64,000 nt of DNA from assembly GCF_035222275.1 (NCBI RefSeq), contig NW_026946359.1, positions 2,728,001-2,792,000 on the forward strand. Direction: 5' to 3'. Position 1 is the stretch's first letter, and every line of letters begins with the position of its first letter. Source of the DNA: Podospora bellae-mahoneyi. Lineage: Eukaryota > Ascomycota > Sordariomycetes > Sordariales > Podosporaceae. The position numbers were made by a program, and so were the translations under genes. This document shows positions 32,436 through 43,200 of the stretch, one piece after another. The notes under the pieces were generated by a model. The model worked only from the letters and a program-made list of their open reading frames with translations. It was not told where the DNA came from and made no database searches.

Positions 32436-32963
32436 ATGTCCATCCAGGTTCCCATCGACCTGCTCACCTCGCGCTTCAGCATGGGGGAGCGCTTCAGCAG
32501 CCTGCGCGCCAACACCATTGGCAACCGCTTTGCCAACCTCAAGCCCCTCTCCGAGTTCCTCGACATCAAGCGTGTGAACAAGCCTGAGAACTTTGTCGAG
32601 ATGCAGTCGCGTGTCAACTACAATCTCGGCCACTTCTCGAGCAACTATGCCATCGTCTTCCTGATGCTCTGCGTCTACGGCCTCCTCACCAAGCCCTTGG
32701 TCTTGTTCGACATCATCTTTGTCACCGTGGGCATGTTCATCATTGGCAAGCTCGACGGTCAAGATCTCGAGTTTGGCACCCAGCGCTTCTCGACAATGCA
32801 ACTTTATACCGGCCTTTGGGTCATTGCGATCCCAATCGCCCTGATTTCCGGCGTCTTCGGCCTCATGATGTGGTTGATTGGCGCCAGTGGTGTGGTCATT
32901 CTCGGCCACGCCGCACTTTTGGACAAGCCTATCGATGAGGCTTTTTCCGGGGAGGTGGTCTAG
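32436..32963 (+). CDS. PRA1/Yip3 family prenylated Rab acceptor
   Basis: Small integral membrane protein of the ER/Golgi that binds prenylated Rab GTPases and takes part in vesicle traffic. Single exon, 175 residues. The cytosolic N-terminus (LLTSRFSMGERFSSLRANT) leads to the family signature PENFVEMQSRVNYNLGHFSS, then to two hydrophobic hairpins (NYAIVFLMLCVYGLLTKPLV plus FDIIFVTVGMFII, and LYTGLWVIAIPIALISGVFG plus LMMWLIGASGVVILGHAAL) and the short acidic end (DKPIDEAF, then SGEVV). Length and ending match typical fungal Yip3 proteins, so the stop at 32961-32963 is accepted. A coding-like frame in another register overlaps this end (see the next entry and the findings). Confidence 0.93.
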   Translation: MSIQVPIDLLTSRFSMGERFSSLRANTIGNRFANLKPLSEFLDIKRVNKPENFVEMQSRVNYNLGHFSSNYAIVFLMLCVYGLLTKPLVLFDIIFVTVGMFIIGKLDGQDLEFGTQRFSTMQLYTGLWVIAIPIALISGVFGLMMWLIGASGVVILGHAALLDKPIDEAFSGEVV

Positions 32964-33163
32964 GTGGTCGGCCACGAGCTCCCAAATTTTCGCCCCATGG
33001 GGGAAGACCATCCAGGCGCGAGCGGAGGAAATATGAGGCGCGCCAGGGGGACGACAGCTGGTGGGGTGATGACCGGCGTGTCGAAGAAGTGGATGAATCT
33101 GATTCTGGTGTCGGGCTGGCCTCGAGCGCATTGGTCAGACGGGGTGGAAGCTTTGGTTCGGGC

Positions 33164-34129
33164 ATGAATATCGTTGCTCGGGAGGACGGAGAGGAGACGA
33201 CGGACGACTCGGAAGACGGGACGGATGATGACTATGACGATGACATGCCCATGCTCAGCCCGCGGGAGGAGGCTCTCGCCGAGGCTGCCATGGCACGTGT
33301 AGCGCGTGCCCATTCGAGAGGCAAGACGAATGTGAAGTTGGGCAAGGAGGAGTTGGCTGCCTATCAGAAGAAGCTGGCGATCATGGAGTACCAAAGGACG
33401 AGGCCACCACGGAGAGAGCGTGTTGCCGTTCCCATCACTGCACTTGGACCTGCTGCCCGCAGCGCCAATCGACTGCCATCTGACGGCAGCACGCCCCCTT
33501 CGGCCTCTTCGCCCGATCCAAATTCGGAAAGAGAACCAGCACAGCCACCAATGGGCTACTTTCCTCCTTCCTCTTCGCGCTCGCTTCCTCGTTCAGGCTC
33601 TAGTGCATCCAGGACACCTAGCCAGACCAGGGTTGACAGAGACCGGGACTTGTCGCCGTTCACGTACTCGTACATTCGCAAGGGCGATTCCGAGATTCGA
33701 CCAAGCTCTCGGCAGCCCTCTGATTCTTCCGACCATCCGAGGGGCCCTCAACGCCGCAGCGAGTCTCAGGATCCCTTCCAGTACATGACGGACAAGCAGC
33801 CATCGCCTCTTTCAGGAGCCTCAGCCTCGTCGCGGACACTTCATCTTGACCCTTTGTCGGGAGCACCCTATTATGGATCTTCAACGGTTGTTCGCCGACG
33901 GACCGGCGGTCACGAAGACAGCGCCAGCGGCAGCGAGGACGCCTTTGACCCTGCGCCTCCTGGGCGGGTCAACAGCTCCGGCACCACCCGTCCTGACTCG
34001 AGGGGCGATGACAAGTTGTCTCCTTCGGCCAAGAAGTCATCTTCTTCCAGTTCGGCTGTGCCTTCGCGCAAGAAGTCGGTTGCTACACGGACCAGTATCT
34101 TGGGTACTGCTAGAAGGAAAGCGAAATGA
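33164..34129 (+). CDS. Basic, Ser-rich uncharacterised protein; true start uncertain
   Basis: The frame is open from 32939 to the stop at 34127-34129, but the first ATG is at 33164, giving 321 residues. The content before that ATG already looks coding (for example RPSRRERRKYEAR, DDSWWGDDRRVEE and ESDSGVGLASS). From the ATG there is an acidic run (TTDDSEDGTDDDYDDDMPM), a helical segment (PREEALAEAAMARVARAHSR, LGKEELAAYQKKLAIMEYQ) and a long Ser/Pro/Arg-rich tail ending in KKSVATRTSILGTARRKAK. No domain is recognised. The gap to the PRA1 stop is only 200 bases, too short for an ordinary terminator plus promoter, so the 5' structure is unresolved: a non-ATG start, a missed exon, or linkage with PRA1. 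The protein-coding call itself is sound. Confidence 0.7.
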   Translation: MNIVAREDGEETTDDSEDGTDDDYDDDMPMLSPREEALAEAAMARVARAHSRGKTNVKLGKEELAAYQKKLAIMEYQRTRPPRRERVAVPITALGPAARSANRLPSDGSTPPSASSPDPNSEREPAQPPMGYFPPSSSRSLPRSGSSASRTPSQTRVDRDRDLSPFTYSYIRKGDSEIRPSSRQPSDSSDHPRGPQRRSESQDPFQYMTDKQPSPLSGASASSRTLHLDPLSGAPYYGSSTVVRRRTGGHEDSASGSEDAFDPAPPGRVNSSGTTRPDSRGDDKLSPSAKKSSSSSSAVPSRKKSVATRTSILGTARRKAK

Positions 34130-34501
34130 TGAAGCCGAATGTGTCTCTGTTTTCTGTATTTTTCTCTCTTTTCATTCTCCTCTCTGGGCAAAGTTTTGTG
34201 TGCGTGCGTGCGCGGCGGTCGGAGTCTATTTATCATCCTGGAGCAAACAGCGCGGATTTTGGGGAAAGAGGATCGGCTGGGATAACTATAGACTTGTGTG
34301 GGAATTTGAAATCAAATGAGTTTGTGTGAAGTTTTCTTGTTGGCAATATGTGCCCTTGCCATGTTTGATTGTGCTGACTTACAAATTCCACCGAGGTATA
34401 CTTGACCATTAACGCCCGTTGTTTAATAATATCCATCACGATACCTTTTCCCACGTACCATCATCATCATCGTCATCATCATCGATTGTCGTTTGTGTCA
34501 G
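34130..34501. other. Convergent intergenic region
   Basis: 372 bases holding two 3' UTRs. A CATCAT/CGT trinucleotide microsatellite lies at about 34459-34483. Nothing else seen. Confidence 0.6.
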
Positions 34502-35522
34502 TTAATCAGAAAAGAACTTTTTCACCCCCTTGACCATCCCATCCCCCCATCCACCACCACCCCCTAATTCCCTAGTAAAACTCTCGGTCGTCTTCTCCCA
34601 CGAACTCCCGTCGTAACCCCTCGTCGATCGTTCCACTGTTGATCTGGCCATTTTGACCGCCCCGGCGGCACCCCCAGCCGCACCGGCGAGTTTGACTGCC
34701 TCGCCAACGAGTCCTACGCTGTCTCCTGATGCGGCTTTACCGGCCACCCCGATGAGCCGCTCGATTGCTTTGGGGAGACGGATCCCTACTTTTGCGAGGA
34801 GGGCGGTGAGGAACCCGCCGGTGAGGAGGGGCATGATGACTAGCATGAAGACCTTGAGGGGGTGGCGCTTTGCGTGGTTGAGGAGGTCGCGGAGGAGGCG
34901 GCGGATTTTTTTGTGGAGTTTGGTTAGGAGGTTGGGGCGGGGGGAGCGTTTATAGTAGGAGGAGGGGGTGCTTGGGCGGCCGCCTGGGGAGGGGGAGGAG
35001 GGGAGGTTAGTATGGGATATAAGGAAAAGGGGGGGTTTAATGTGTGGGAGACGAACCAAACCCAGCAAAGAAGGAGGATCGGGATGCGTTGCCACCTGCG
35101 AGGTTAAACAACGCGCGTGAGGCGTTGGATTGGGAGAAGAACGAACGGGAATCATCATCCACACTGCCCCTATGACGAGACCTCGACCGGGAACGGTTGC
35201 GCTGAGAGCGGGAGGGGGCGGGCTCATGGTCGCCGTAGATGAGGTCGTCGTCGTCTGAGGACGGGGAGGCGAAGAAGGAGGTTATACCCCCCATCACCGA
35301 CCCGCTTTCCTCCCCCGCATGACGATGATGATGCTTCTTTGAAGAACGGTGCCTGCTCCGGGAGCGCTCCTCGCGATGATACTCCCGGGGAGAAGAGCGG
35401 TCCTTGGACCTCGAACGGTGGTGCTTCCTGCTGGAGCGGTGATGGGATCGGTGGTGCCGTTTGGAGGTTGAGTGGGCCGTTCGACCCGAGATGACGGAGG
35501 AGGCGTCGTCTAGGAGGCCCAT
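34502..35522 (-). CDS. Arg/Ser/His-rich protein with a C-terminal membrane segment
   Basis: Two exons, 35057-35522 and 34502-34983, give 315 residues. The N-terminal ~75 residues are packed with His, Arg, Ser and Lys (RHHRSHHRSSRKHHRSRSKD, then further RSRSRHRSS runs), resembling RS-type low-complexity DNA/RNA-associated or phospho-regulated tails. After an acidic patch (SSDDDDLIYGD) comes a second RS run and NASRALFNLAGG. Exon 2 is basic (KLHKKIRRLLRDLLNHAKRH) and runs into one hydrophobic helix (VFMLVIMPLLTGGFLTALLA), then an Ala/Gly-rich helix and an end rich in Gly and Lys. The donor GTTCGT is weak, but frame and protein continuity support it. I recognise no family; a tail-proximal membrane anchor is an inference. 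Confidence 0.75.
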
Positions 35523-36029
35523 TTTGACGATAGAGTCTTCTCAAGATGTGGTGGAGGTTCTCGCGAGAAACAGGGGACGCGTTCGTAGGGCTGATCAGCA
35601 GGGTCCCTTGAAAATAATGGAGCTATCACCAAGAATAGCAGAGGCACCGCAAAATGCAGGTACGAGTTGCGTCAAACCAGACACTAAATCAATGCACGAA
35701 ACAAAGATTGACAGCGAAGCAACGGATACACATCTGACCCAGAAAAATGGAAACGAAGAGAGGGGAGTGATTTCACCGCTTCGCCTCTCCCCGCGAATTC
35801 AACAAATGCCAAAAATCATGAGGCTGGTCAACGAGCTGTGATCCTTGTCGGCATGGTGTTGATTGGATGACAGGTTGCGGAGCCCTGGCTGAAACGACTG
35901 TTGGTGCCGCAGGGGTGCGGGTGTAAGTGACCCTAACCCTGGGATATTATGTGAAGCTATCTACATTGTCTCAATGCTGTCTATTAATATTCCCCGTTCT
36001 ATCGCATGCGTTTTTGTATCACATCAACT
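35523..36029. other. Intergenic region
   Basis: About 0.5 kb between a minus-strand start and a minus-strand stop. It includes the promoter of the Arg/Ser/His-rich gene. A telobox-like CCCTAACCCT lies at 35931-35940. Confidence 0.5.
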
Positions 36030-37580
36030 TCAAGCCAAAAGTCTTTCACTTTCCCCCTCAGCCCTCGCCTCCCTCTCCTTCTTCAGCTGCTCATAATCAG
36101 GCAGCCAAAGACTCAACACGGTAAACACCAACGCCATAGCCACCATCAACACCCAAATCGAATACCCATGCAGCAACCACTGCGCCTTCACACTCAACGC
36201 ATACAGACTCGCAAACAGAGCCGGAGAAAACGACCTCGTCCCGCTCACCACAGCCTGCGAAATCGACACCAACGTCCCAAGCATCCTCGCAACAGGAGCA
36301 ACATCATTGACAGCAAGCTGAATAGCTGTAAACGACATACTCACCCCGCTCCCCAAGCAGAAAAACACCGGCGCACACACCCAAAACACCCTCACAAACT
36401 CCGGCCTTCCCGTCCTCAGCAACATGCTAAACACCGGCCCCAGCCCAAAGAAGAATGGATACGCCTTCGCACAAACCCTCATAACCCCATTCGTCCCAAT
36501 CCTCGCCTGCAGCCTCGGGAAGATCGCCAGCATCCAAACCGCCTGACTCAACCCAGTAAGCCCCATCAGCCACGAAATCTGCACCGGCGAGAACCCAAAC
36601 CCCCCCAACTCCACCTTGGTAAACCAAAACACCGGCAAGATGGCCGTGTAAGAGTAAGCCAGCAACATCACCCACCCATTCACCACCAACACGATCCCCA
36701 CCCCGGGACTCCTCACCAACTGCCCAACCGTCATCCTCTCCACCTCCCTCTTCCCCTCCGTCCCCCTATCCAACGTCTCCTCCACCCAAACCCCAACCAC
36801 CCCAGCACACCCCAACCCCATCCCCCCAATCACCAAACTAGACAACAGATACGGATACCGTTCCATCAACCCCCCCTCGAAAAACCCCGGCCACGTCCCC
36901 GCCGGCTCAGCCAACATCCCCCCCATCAACGGCCCAAGCGAAATCCCCATATTATTCGCAATGCTAAACCACCCAAACGCCTTGGCCTGGTGGTTCCCGC
37001 TCCTCTGCCCGCACTGCTCCGCAATCATGGTCCTGATCGTCACCACGTTCCCCGCAAAGACACCCGCCGCGCACCGATAAACAATCATTTCTGTGATTGT
37101 TTTGGCAGTGCCAAACAGCATCGTCGCGAGGGAAACCCCTACTATGGAGGCGACAAGGACGGGTTTTCGACCAAAGGAGTCGGAGGCCCGGCCCCAGAAG
37201 ATCATGACAAACATTTGGGTGAGGGAGAAGAGGGATTCGATCAGGCCCGAGTAGAAGCCTACGTCTGTATCGGGAAGGGCGCCGTTTTCTTGGGCCATTT
37301 TGTTGATGTAGGGGAAGATGGAGAAGAAGGCTATGGGTTCGAGGAGGCGGGCGAGGCAGAGGAGGAGGATTTGGGAGGCTGGGAAGGGGGGTTCGGATTC
37401 TTCTTCTGGGGGGTCATTGTTGATGGTTGGGGAGGGACCTGGGGGGAGGGCTGCGTTGCCTCCTGTTGTTGGGAGGGGGAGGAGGAGGGGGGTTTGCTCC
37501 GTTGGTGGTTGGAGGGGTGGTGGTGATGGTTGTTGTTGCGATGATGAGGAGGAGTAGGTGGAGGAGAGTAGGCTCCTCAT
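36030..37580 (-). CDS. Major facilitator superfamily transporter, ZIFL/Mfs1-like
   Basis: Single-exon, 516-residue membrane transporter. A ~70-residue Ser/Pro/Gln-rich cytosolic N-terminus with ESEPPFPASQ precedes the first helix (ILLLCLARLLEPIAFFSIFP). The MFS motif A between helices 2 and 3 is WGRASDSFGRKPVL, and CAAGVFAGNVVTIRTMIAEQ matches the region of helices 4-5 in the ZIFL-type ascomycete group. A central loop (TLDRGTEGKREVERMTV) separates the two six-helix halves. The C-terminal half includes FSPVQISWLMGLTGLSQAVW and SGVSMSFTAIQLAVNDVAP, and the protein ends in a charged tail. The ATG at 37580 is the first in frame; the frame is also open upstream, but only with a non-ATG codon. Substrate cannot be told from sequence. 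Drug, phosphate-like or organic-anion export are all possible. Confidence 0.9.
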   Translation of the reverse strand: MRSLLSSTYSSSSSQQQPSPPPLQPPTEQTPLLLPLPTTGGNAALPPGPSPTINNDPPEEESEPPFPASQILLLCLARLLEPIAFFSIFPYINKMAQENGALPDTDVGFYSGLIESLFSLTQMFVMIFWGRASDSFGRKPVLVASIVGVSLATMLFGTAKTITEMIVYRCAAGVFAGNVVTIRTMIAEQCGQRSGNHQAKAFGWFSIANNMGISLGPLMGGMLAEPAGTWPGFFEGGLMERYPYLLSSLVIGGMGLGCAGVVGVWVEETLDRGTEGKREVERMTVGQLVRSPGVGIVLVVNGWVMLLAYSYTAILPVFWFTKVELGGFGFSPVQISWLMGLTGLSQAVWMLAIFPRLQARIGTNGVMRVCAKAYPFFFGLGPVFSMLLRTGRPEFVRVFWVCAPVFFCLGSGVSMSFTAIQLAVNDVAPVARMLGTLVSISQAVVSGTRSFSPALFASLYALSVKAQWLLHGYSIWVLMVAMALVFTVLSLWLPDYEQLKKEREARAEGESERLLA

Positions 37581-38341
37581 TTTGGCGGTGAGCGTTAGCT
37601 GATTGTGATGGTGGTAAGTGCTCAAGATATTGTAAACGTAGGCGTGTTAAAGTAATGTAAGATCGAGTCGTGAGAAGAGCCGCACTAGGCGTATAAAACC
37701 TCGTCTCATAAACGGTTTTGTGTGGGTATATCGTTGCTGGCAAAGTTGCTCGACGTTCAGACGTCTTGTCTCATGTCGCAAAAGGCGTGATGTGTAAAGT
37801 TTTCGGTTTCATAAACAGCGCGTTTGCATTATATTACCCCGACCTCGGGCTTTTGGAATCCCTAAAACCAACCGATGAGCAAAAGGAAAAGGATTGGGAA
37901 AATGGGAAACTGTCGTGAAATGCATGTTCAACCATTGAAAGAGCGATAGCAAAAATCGCACTGGCCAATCCGGATGTTGTTGGTTCCCTTGCCCACGTCG
38001 TCGATATGATTGGTCCGAATGGATATAAAAGCGGGTTTTGGTTTTGGCCTTGCCTCGACACAAACGGACTTCTCACCGTTTGACCGTTCCAACTTCCATC
38101 GCAAGGGCTGTACCTGCCCGAGTACATACATGACCACCACATCATGCTTCCTGTATCACCGAAAGCCTCCCCCTCAAGGAGATAACTCGCATTCCATTGT
38201 CCAGCCAAGCAAGTCAGGTCCGTTCCTGCGCAAAAGGCCAAACCAGCAGCAGCCTGTGTTTTCCCAATGCGGAAGGCAGTACAAGTACCAGAGAAACACA
38301 GTTCCAGAAAGCAAGGGGTCTGACGTGACCTTGCAAGTTGA

Positions 38342-38367
38342 ACACACACACACACACACACACACAC
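38342..38367. repeat. (AC)n microsatellite
   Basis: Thirteen uninterrupted AC units in the intergenic DNA between the MFS and 2EXR genes. Confidence 0.95.
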
Positions 38368-38614
38368 CTGTGTGATGTGAAGTGTTGTTCTGGTTCGTTC
38401 CATCTGGCAGTTTTGGTTGGTAATTTCTCCGAGAGGGCTTTGTGTGACGAACGAGCGCCACTTTCCATGCCTCGGGAATATCTCAGGTTTGTACTGCCGT
38501 AAGTCAGGTCATTCTGAAACTGGTGGTGATGATGGAGGTAAGAGTTGAGATTTGAATCGAGATATGCCTGTTTATTAATGACCTCAAATGTAATCTGCAA
38601 ACTAGTTCGCAACC

Positions 38615-38638
<24 letters not shown>
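38615..38638. repeat. Poly(A) tract of 24 bases
   Basis: Uninterrupted A run. No retroelement body or target-site duplication was found beside it. Confidence 0.95.
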
Positions 38639-38645
<7 letters not shown>

Positions 38646-38878
38646 TATAAATGTATCTCGGTCGTAAACCCTTTGAAATCCGTTCGTTAAATCCCCCAAA
38701 AGCACCTATATAAACGCCGTGCTGTCTGCTATTCTCCGGTCGTGTCTTGACCACCCGTCCGTTTTTGCTTCTCCCTCTTGATGTCACAGAATATAGGGCA
38801 GAAATGTAGAACAGAAACCGCTGCTCATGAACCCCATTATTTTGAAGCCAGAATCCCTGCCATGCATGCAAGCCCAAA

Positions 38879-40201
38879 TCAAGAAGCATACCCCCCCCTT
38901 CCCTGCACTCCCGAACTCAACCCAGCATACCCAGCATACCCCCCATTCCTCTGACTGGTATACCTCCACAACAGGCTCGCCCCCTTGAGCTTCAACTTCT
39001 TCGCCAAACCCCTCAGGTCATCCTCTGCCCCTCTCTTGGCCCCAGTCTTCTCTGGCTTCTCCTCCTCAGGAGCGGTGCTCTTATCCATAGCCCACACGAA
39101 CCTCTTCCTAAACCGCCTCCAGTCATCATTCGTCGGCCGTGGATCGCACCACTCCCCTTCCTCCCCAATCTCCCCGAGGTCCCAGTCGTCTTTCTCCTCG
39201 TCGATTGGCAGCGGGTAGTACGACAGCTCGTTGTGGTGAGGCCGTCGGGGTTGGTGGTTGATGTTGGCTTCAATGTCGAACTTGAACCGGTAGGCTTGGT
39301 GTATCTGTTGGGGTCGGTATTGTGGCTCAGATGATGAGGAGGAAGCAGAGGTTGATGGAGGAGACGAAGACAATGGTGGCAGAGATGGAAGAGGTAATGA
39401 CTGGGGCGGTGATGGCGAAGGGGCATTGCTGCTCATTGGAGTGGGCAAACGACTTGCTGATGGTGATAAACTTGGCATTGGAGTGCCAGTTCCACTGATC
39501 GCACTGCTCGGTGCTGGTGATGGATAACCGCCCATGCCCGTCGCTGCTGCCCCTTGTACTTGTGCGTGCTGCTGATGGTTTGAAAGGGGCGCCATCCCGG
39601 ATGGGTGCCCGAAATCAAACTCGAACTGGAACTCCTGATGAACGACAAACACCAATGTTTGTAGCTTGGGGAACTTGGCCAGACTGGTCATCAGCTTGTG
39701 CATGTTCGTCTTGGAGACCTTCCAGCTCAACACAGGGTGAAAGATTCCTGGGTAGATGCCGTATGAGGTGCCGAGGGCCAGTCTGTTGATGTTGTCCCGC
39801 ACAAGAGAAATCTGGCTCATGAAATGCAGCGTCCGGTGTAGCCGTTTGACCAACAGATATGGTTCCAGGAGCAAGATGTCCCGGGAGAGGTCGACGTACT
39901 TCGTCGTCGGGCCTAGCGTCAACGGTTTGTAGTGGTGAAGCACAAAGCATCGGCTCTCTCGACAGACAGCTGCCAGCGGCGGAGGAGGCTCCGGGTGCAC
40001 ATTGGCAAACATCAACCCCTTCTGAGCCGGAGTCTTCTGTTTGGAGCTGGGAGCATCCATGACCTCGTACACCCGAGATTCTGGCAACGAGTACTCCCAA
40101 ATCATATTCCGGATCTCCGCCGGTAATCGCTGAAAACTCCAAAACTCTGTCGGCGTCTGAGCGAACCCTCGCCTGTGGTAGTTCTGATCGCGATGCATCA
40201 T
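38879..40201 (-). CDS. 2EXR domain protein
   Basis: Single-exon, 440-residue protein from the first ATG at 40201. Near residue 20 it has the 2EXR hallmark FWSFQRLPAEIRNMIWEYSL, followed by SRVYEV and, after a loop, PPLAAVCRESRCFVLHHYKP and KYVDLSRDILLL. This domain is abundant in filamentous ascomycetes; its molecular function is unknown. After a conserved stretch (MHKLMTSLAKFPKLQTLVFV) comes a ~110-residue Ser/Pro-rich linker, then an acidic segment with DDWDLGEIGEEGEW, a basic region (KTGAKRGAEDDLRGLAKKLK) that could be a nuclear signal, and a Gly/Tyr-rich end. The frame is open for 65 codons before the ATG but has no other ATG. A missed 5' exon is possible though not needed. Confidence 0.87.
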   Translation of the reverse strand: MMHRDQNYHRRGFAQTPTEFWSFQRLPAEIRNMIWEYSLPESRVYEVMDAPSSKQKTPAQKGLMFANVHPEPPPPLAAVCRESRCFVLHHYKPLTLGPTTKYVDLSRDILLLEPYLLVKRLHRTLHFMSQISLVRDNINRLALGTSYGIYPGIFHPVLSWKVSKTNMHKLMTSLAKFPKLQTLVFVVHQEFQFEFDFGHPSGMAPLSNHQQHAQVQGAAATGMGGYPSPAPSSAISGTGTPMPSLSPSASRLPTPMSSNAPSPSPPQSLPLPSLPPLSSSPPSTSASSSSSEPQYRPQQIHQAYRFKFDIEANINHQPRRPHHNELSYYPLPIDEEKDDWDLGEIGEEGEWCDPRPTNDDWRRFRKRFVWAMDKSTAPEEEKPEKTGAKRGAEDDLRGLAKKLKLKGASLLWRYTSQRNGGYAGYAGLSSGVQGRGGYAS

Positions 40202-43200
40202 GTCGGGCCTCGAATCGTAGTGGTCGATGCTAGATTTCTTCCCAACCGTCAGAATTTCGTGCTTCGTACGGCCCTGATATGTCGGGCAGCCTTCGTTCGG
40301 CCAGATCCGGTCTCGCCAAGTAGAAAGGTCCTTTCTCCCGTGTCGTCGGGCCTCTGATGATAATAGCCGGCCCAGCCTCTCGGTCCCGCTGGCCACGTCA
40401 AATCAACCTCTCCACACCGACTCTTTGAGCCGCTCTCTCCAACGACACGTCGACTGGAAAAAAAAAAATAATGGGCTGTGATATGAGAATGCCGGTAATT
40501 CACTGGAAATAAGACCGCCCACTATTAATGTCCCTTCCCTTTCCCTCGATCGACTGTTGCTACCGCTTGGTGGCGGGATTCTGCAGAATGTTGGACTTGC
40601 AGGTGGCAGGCCGGGCGGGAGGGTTGCTTATGAGAAGCTGAGTTATATGGAGGCTTTGGTGTGCGTGGAATACCTGGGGAGGTTGACCAGTGAGAGGGTG
40701 TTGATGGGATATGGGGGAAAGTTCTCAGCTGCAACAGACTATGTGCGGTATCACGTCATCCACTATGGAAGGGAGTCTCTTGAAAGGTCAGAAAAAAAAG
40801 GAGGAAGTTGGAAGAGAAATCGAGAAGGGGTACGAAGGCAGGACACCACCAAGTTTTGGGGCTGTTCTGTGGCTTCTCAGCTCCCGTCACTTGACAAAGC
40901 GAGCACGAGGGCGAACCGAGCTTGACCAGCCTGGCAATGGCAATACGGAACCCTGGACCAAAGCACCATGCTCGGGAGCACGTCGGGAGTAGCACATGTC
41001 GGAAACGAGGTCAGGGGGGTGGATACAAGGTGCACTTCTTCCCCCCTAGTGCTGCCAAAACCCAACCGTAGGTGGACTACCATCTGTGCTTGCTTGGACA
41101 TGGGAGCCGAAGGAATCCTGGACGGCTTTCAAGATGGGACGAACAGGCCCCAAAACCTTCCACAAGAGGCAAACTCCCGCACGGTACTGCTCGCTGGCCG
41201 GCACAGCATGACATGGCCATGGCCCATCCGAGGCTACCGACTGTTGGGCAGTGGAGGGCTTGGTCATATTCATGTCATTTCTGCTTCCCACTGTGGCAGC
41301 CCGAAGACGAAGTGGCTTGAAGAGGCAGCTGGGAGCAAGCCCCAAGCGTGGACCCAACAAAAAATGTCAAAGGGAGCCAGCCGGCCATTGGGAAGTCCCC
41401 CGTCAGCTGGGGAAACCCACTGAGCATCAAGAACTGGCCGTCTTGGGAGTTGGGAGCGGGATGGCGAAAAGGCAGCAAGGACCCCCTCCTGGGTCCTTTG
41501 GCCGCGTATGTAGGTAGTACTCTCGTGGAATAATAAGCAAAGACGAGACATTAACTACCCAGGTCAGAGTAGTGTGAGGTCAGTGAGGTCAGAGAGACAA
41601 GGGAGCGCTGCAGAGCATAGCATGCAGCGTAGTAAACGGATGGTACGTGGCCAGGGAAAAGTAGTGAGCTATTCTTAGCATATAAGGGACCACGTTTTAA
41701 TCCTGCAGTGATCCAATTCATTAGCTCTTCAGGCTTACCGATCTTGGGGCCCATGGTAACGTGCCGTCGAAGCAGAGTCGCAGTTGAGCGCCGGCTCTGG
41801 TGATCGAGCAAGTGGAGGTAGTGTTGTAGTGGGACGCCCAGAAAACTACCCAAGTAGCGGTAGGGAGGCTGGTCCTGGTCCTGGTCCTGGGAGGAGGGGG
41901 CACAACCTCTACGCCAACTTGTCCCGAAGACGCCAGATCGCTTTTGCTGGTCAACGACAGAACCAAGATATCCAACGACCAAGTTGAGCCCCTCCAAAGT
42001 TCCAGAAATATCCCTGTCCCCAGGATTGTGACGGCATGGGGCGCCAACAAGCTGAGAAGCCGCCTGTCATGCGTAACGATCAATAGCGCACAGAAATATT
42101 AATCAGATTCCGTACACAAACATTGCAGGCGAGGAGGAGCTGCGGAACGGCAACCAAGCGAGATGGGTAGCGTACATCTGCTACGGAGAAAACATACATG
42201 TACGTACCAGCCCATGAACGGTGACGGTGACTCGGGGCGGGATGGACGTGGGGATAGGGGACTCCAGAGTACCACATCGAGCATGGATGGCAAAACGCCC
42301 GGGCTGCGAGGTTGCGCACGAAGAGAGTGATGAGGGGGAAATGTGAGACCGAACGGACGGAAGGGCCCTTTTTGAAATCCGTGATGAATCCCTCGAAACT
42401 CGAAACCAAACGTCGATTGGGTGATCAAGGTCAGTGGACTGGCCCGACGCAGACGGGACGAAACACCAAGCAAGTTCCTTTTCTGTGACTTTGTTTGGTG
42501 GGAGGTGCGTGACATAGATGAAAAGACCTCCGTTTAATCAAGTCCTCGACGTTTCTGTTGGTCGAGGTGGTCACTCGCGCCGCGACGGGCGAGTCCGGCC
42601 ATCGAATGCGGAAGGCCCTCCGACACTTAAGCCATGAGGGGTGTGTCACTGTCACTCGACATTGTGATCATGGAGAAGATGGAAGCGACTGAATGAAGCG
42701 GAAGCGACAAACTCCGGCGAGAAAGATGCCCAGGAAGTGGGGGCTGTCGGTGAGGTCCGAGCCAGCCCTGCTCTTCTCGCGAGGTTCCCGAGCAGACAAG
42801 AAAAGCGGGGTCGGGATCGGTCTGGTCGGCCAAGGAATTGTTCCGGAACTTTGGACCTGACCTCCTCTGATTGGTTGCAGACCGACTGCCGAATGACTAA
42901 GCGGGGCGCTCCACCAGGATTTTGGAATATCAACAGCAAGCAGCGAAAATTTGTTTCGGTTTCCTTTTCTTCTTTTTTTTTCTTCGTGCGGCGCCACGAC
43001 CATTTCAAAACATTACCCGTGTTGCTCGAGTCCGATTCCTTCGGGGATTTCTATGTGACTTGCAGCGTCAGTCGTGGCACAGATCAATGAATTGCACGCC
43101 GATCTCTTCTACCAGTCAGCCCACCGAGGAGAACCCCTCCAGGGCTCGGTGGTGGTGTTGAGGTTGGACATAACTATTTTCTGTGACTTTTGCGTGTGTG

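Larger units (their letters stand above)
37581..38878. other. Intergenic region with microsatellites
   Basis: 1.3 kb holding the MFS promoter and the 3' UTR of the 2EXR gene. It carries an (AC)13 tract and a 24-base poly(A) tract, listed separately. No gene was recognised. Confidence 0.55.

Noticed and set aside
32337-33131. 264-codon minus-strand frame opposite PRA1
   Set aside because: Rich in His/Asp/Glu/Val as expected for the reverse strand of a GC-biased coding exon; it is a shadow.
32961-33169. Stop-codon readthrough of the PRA1 UAG into the same frame
   Set aside because: The in-frame extension is 67 codons of non-coding-like sequence; the coding-like frame is in another register.
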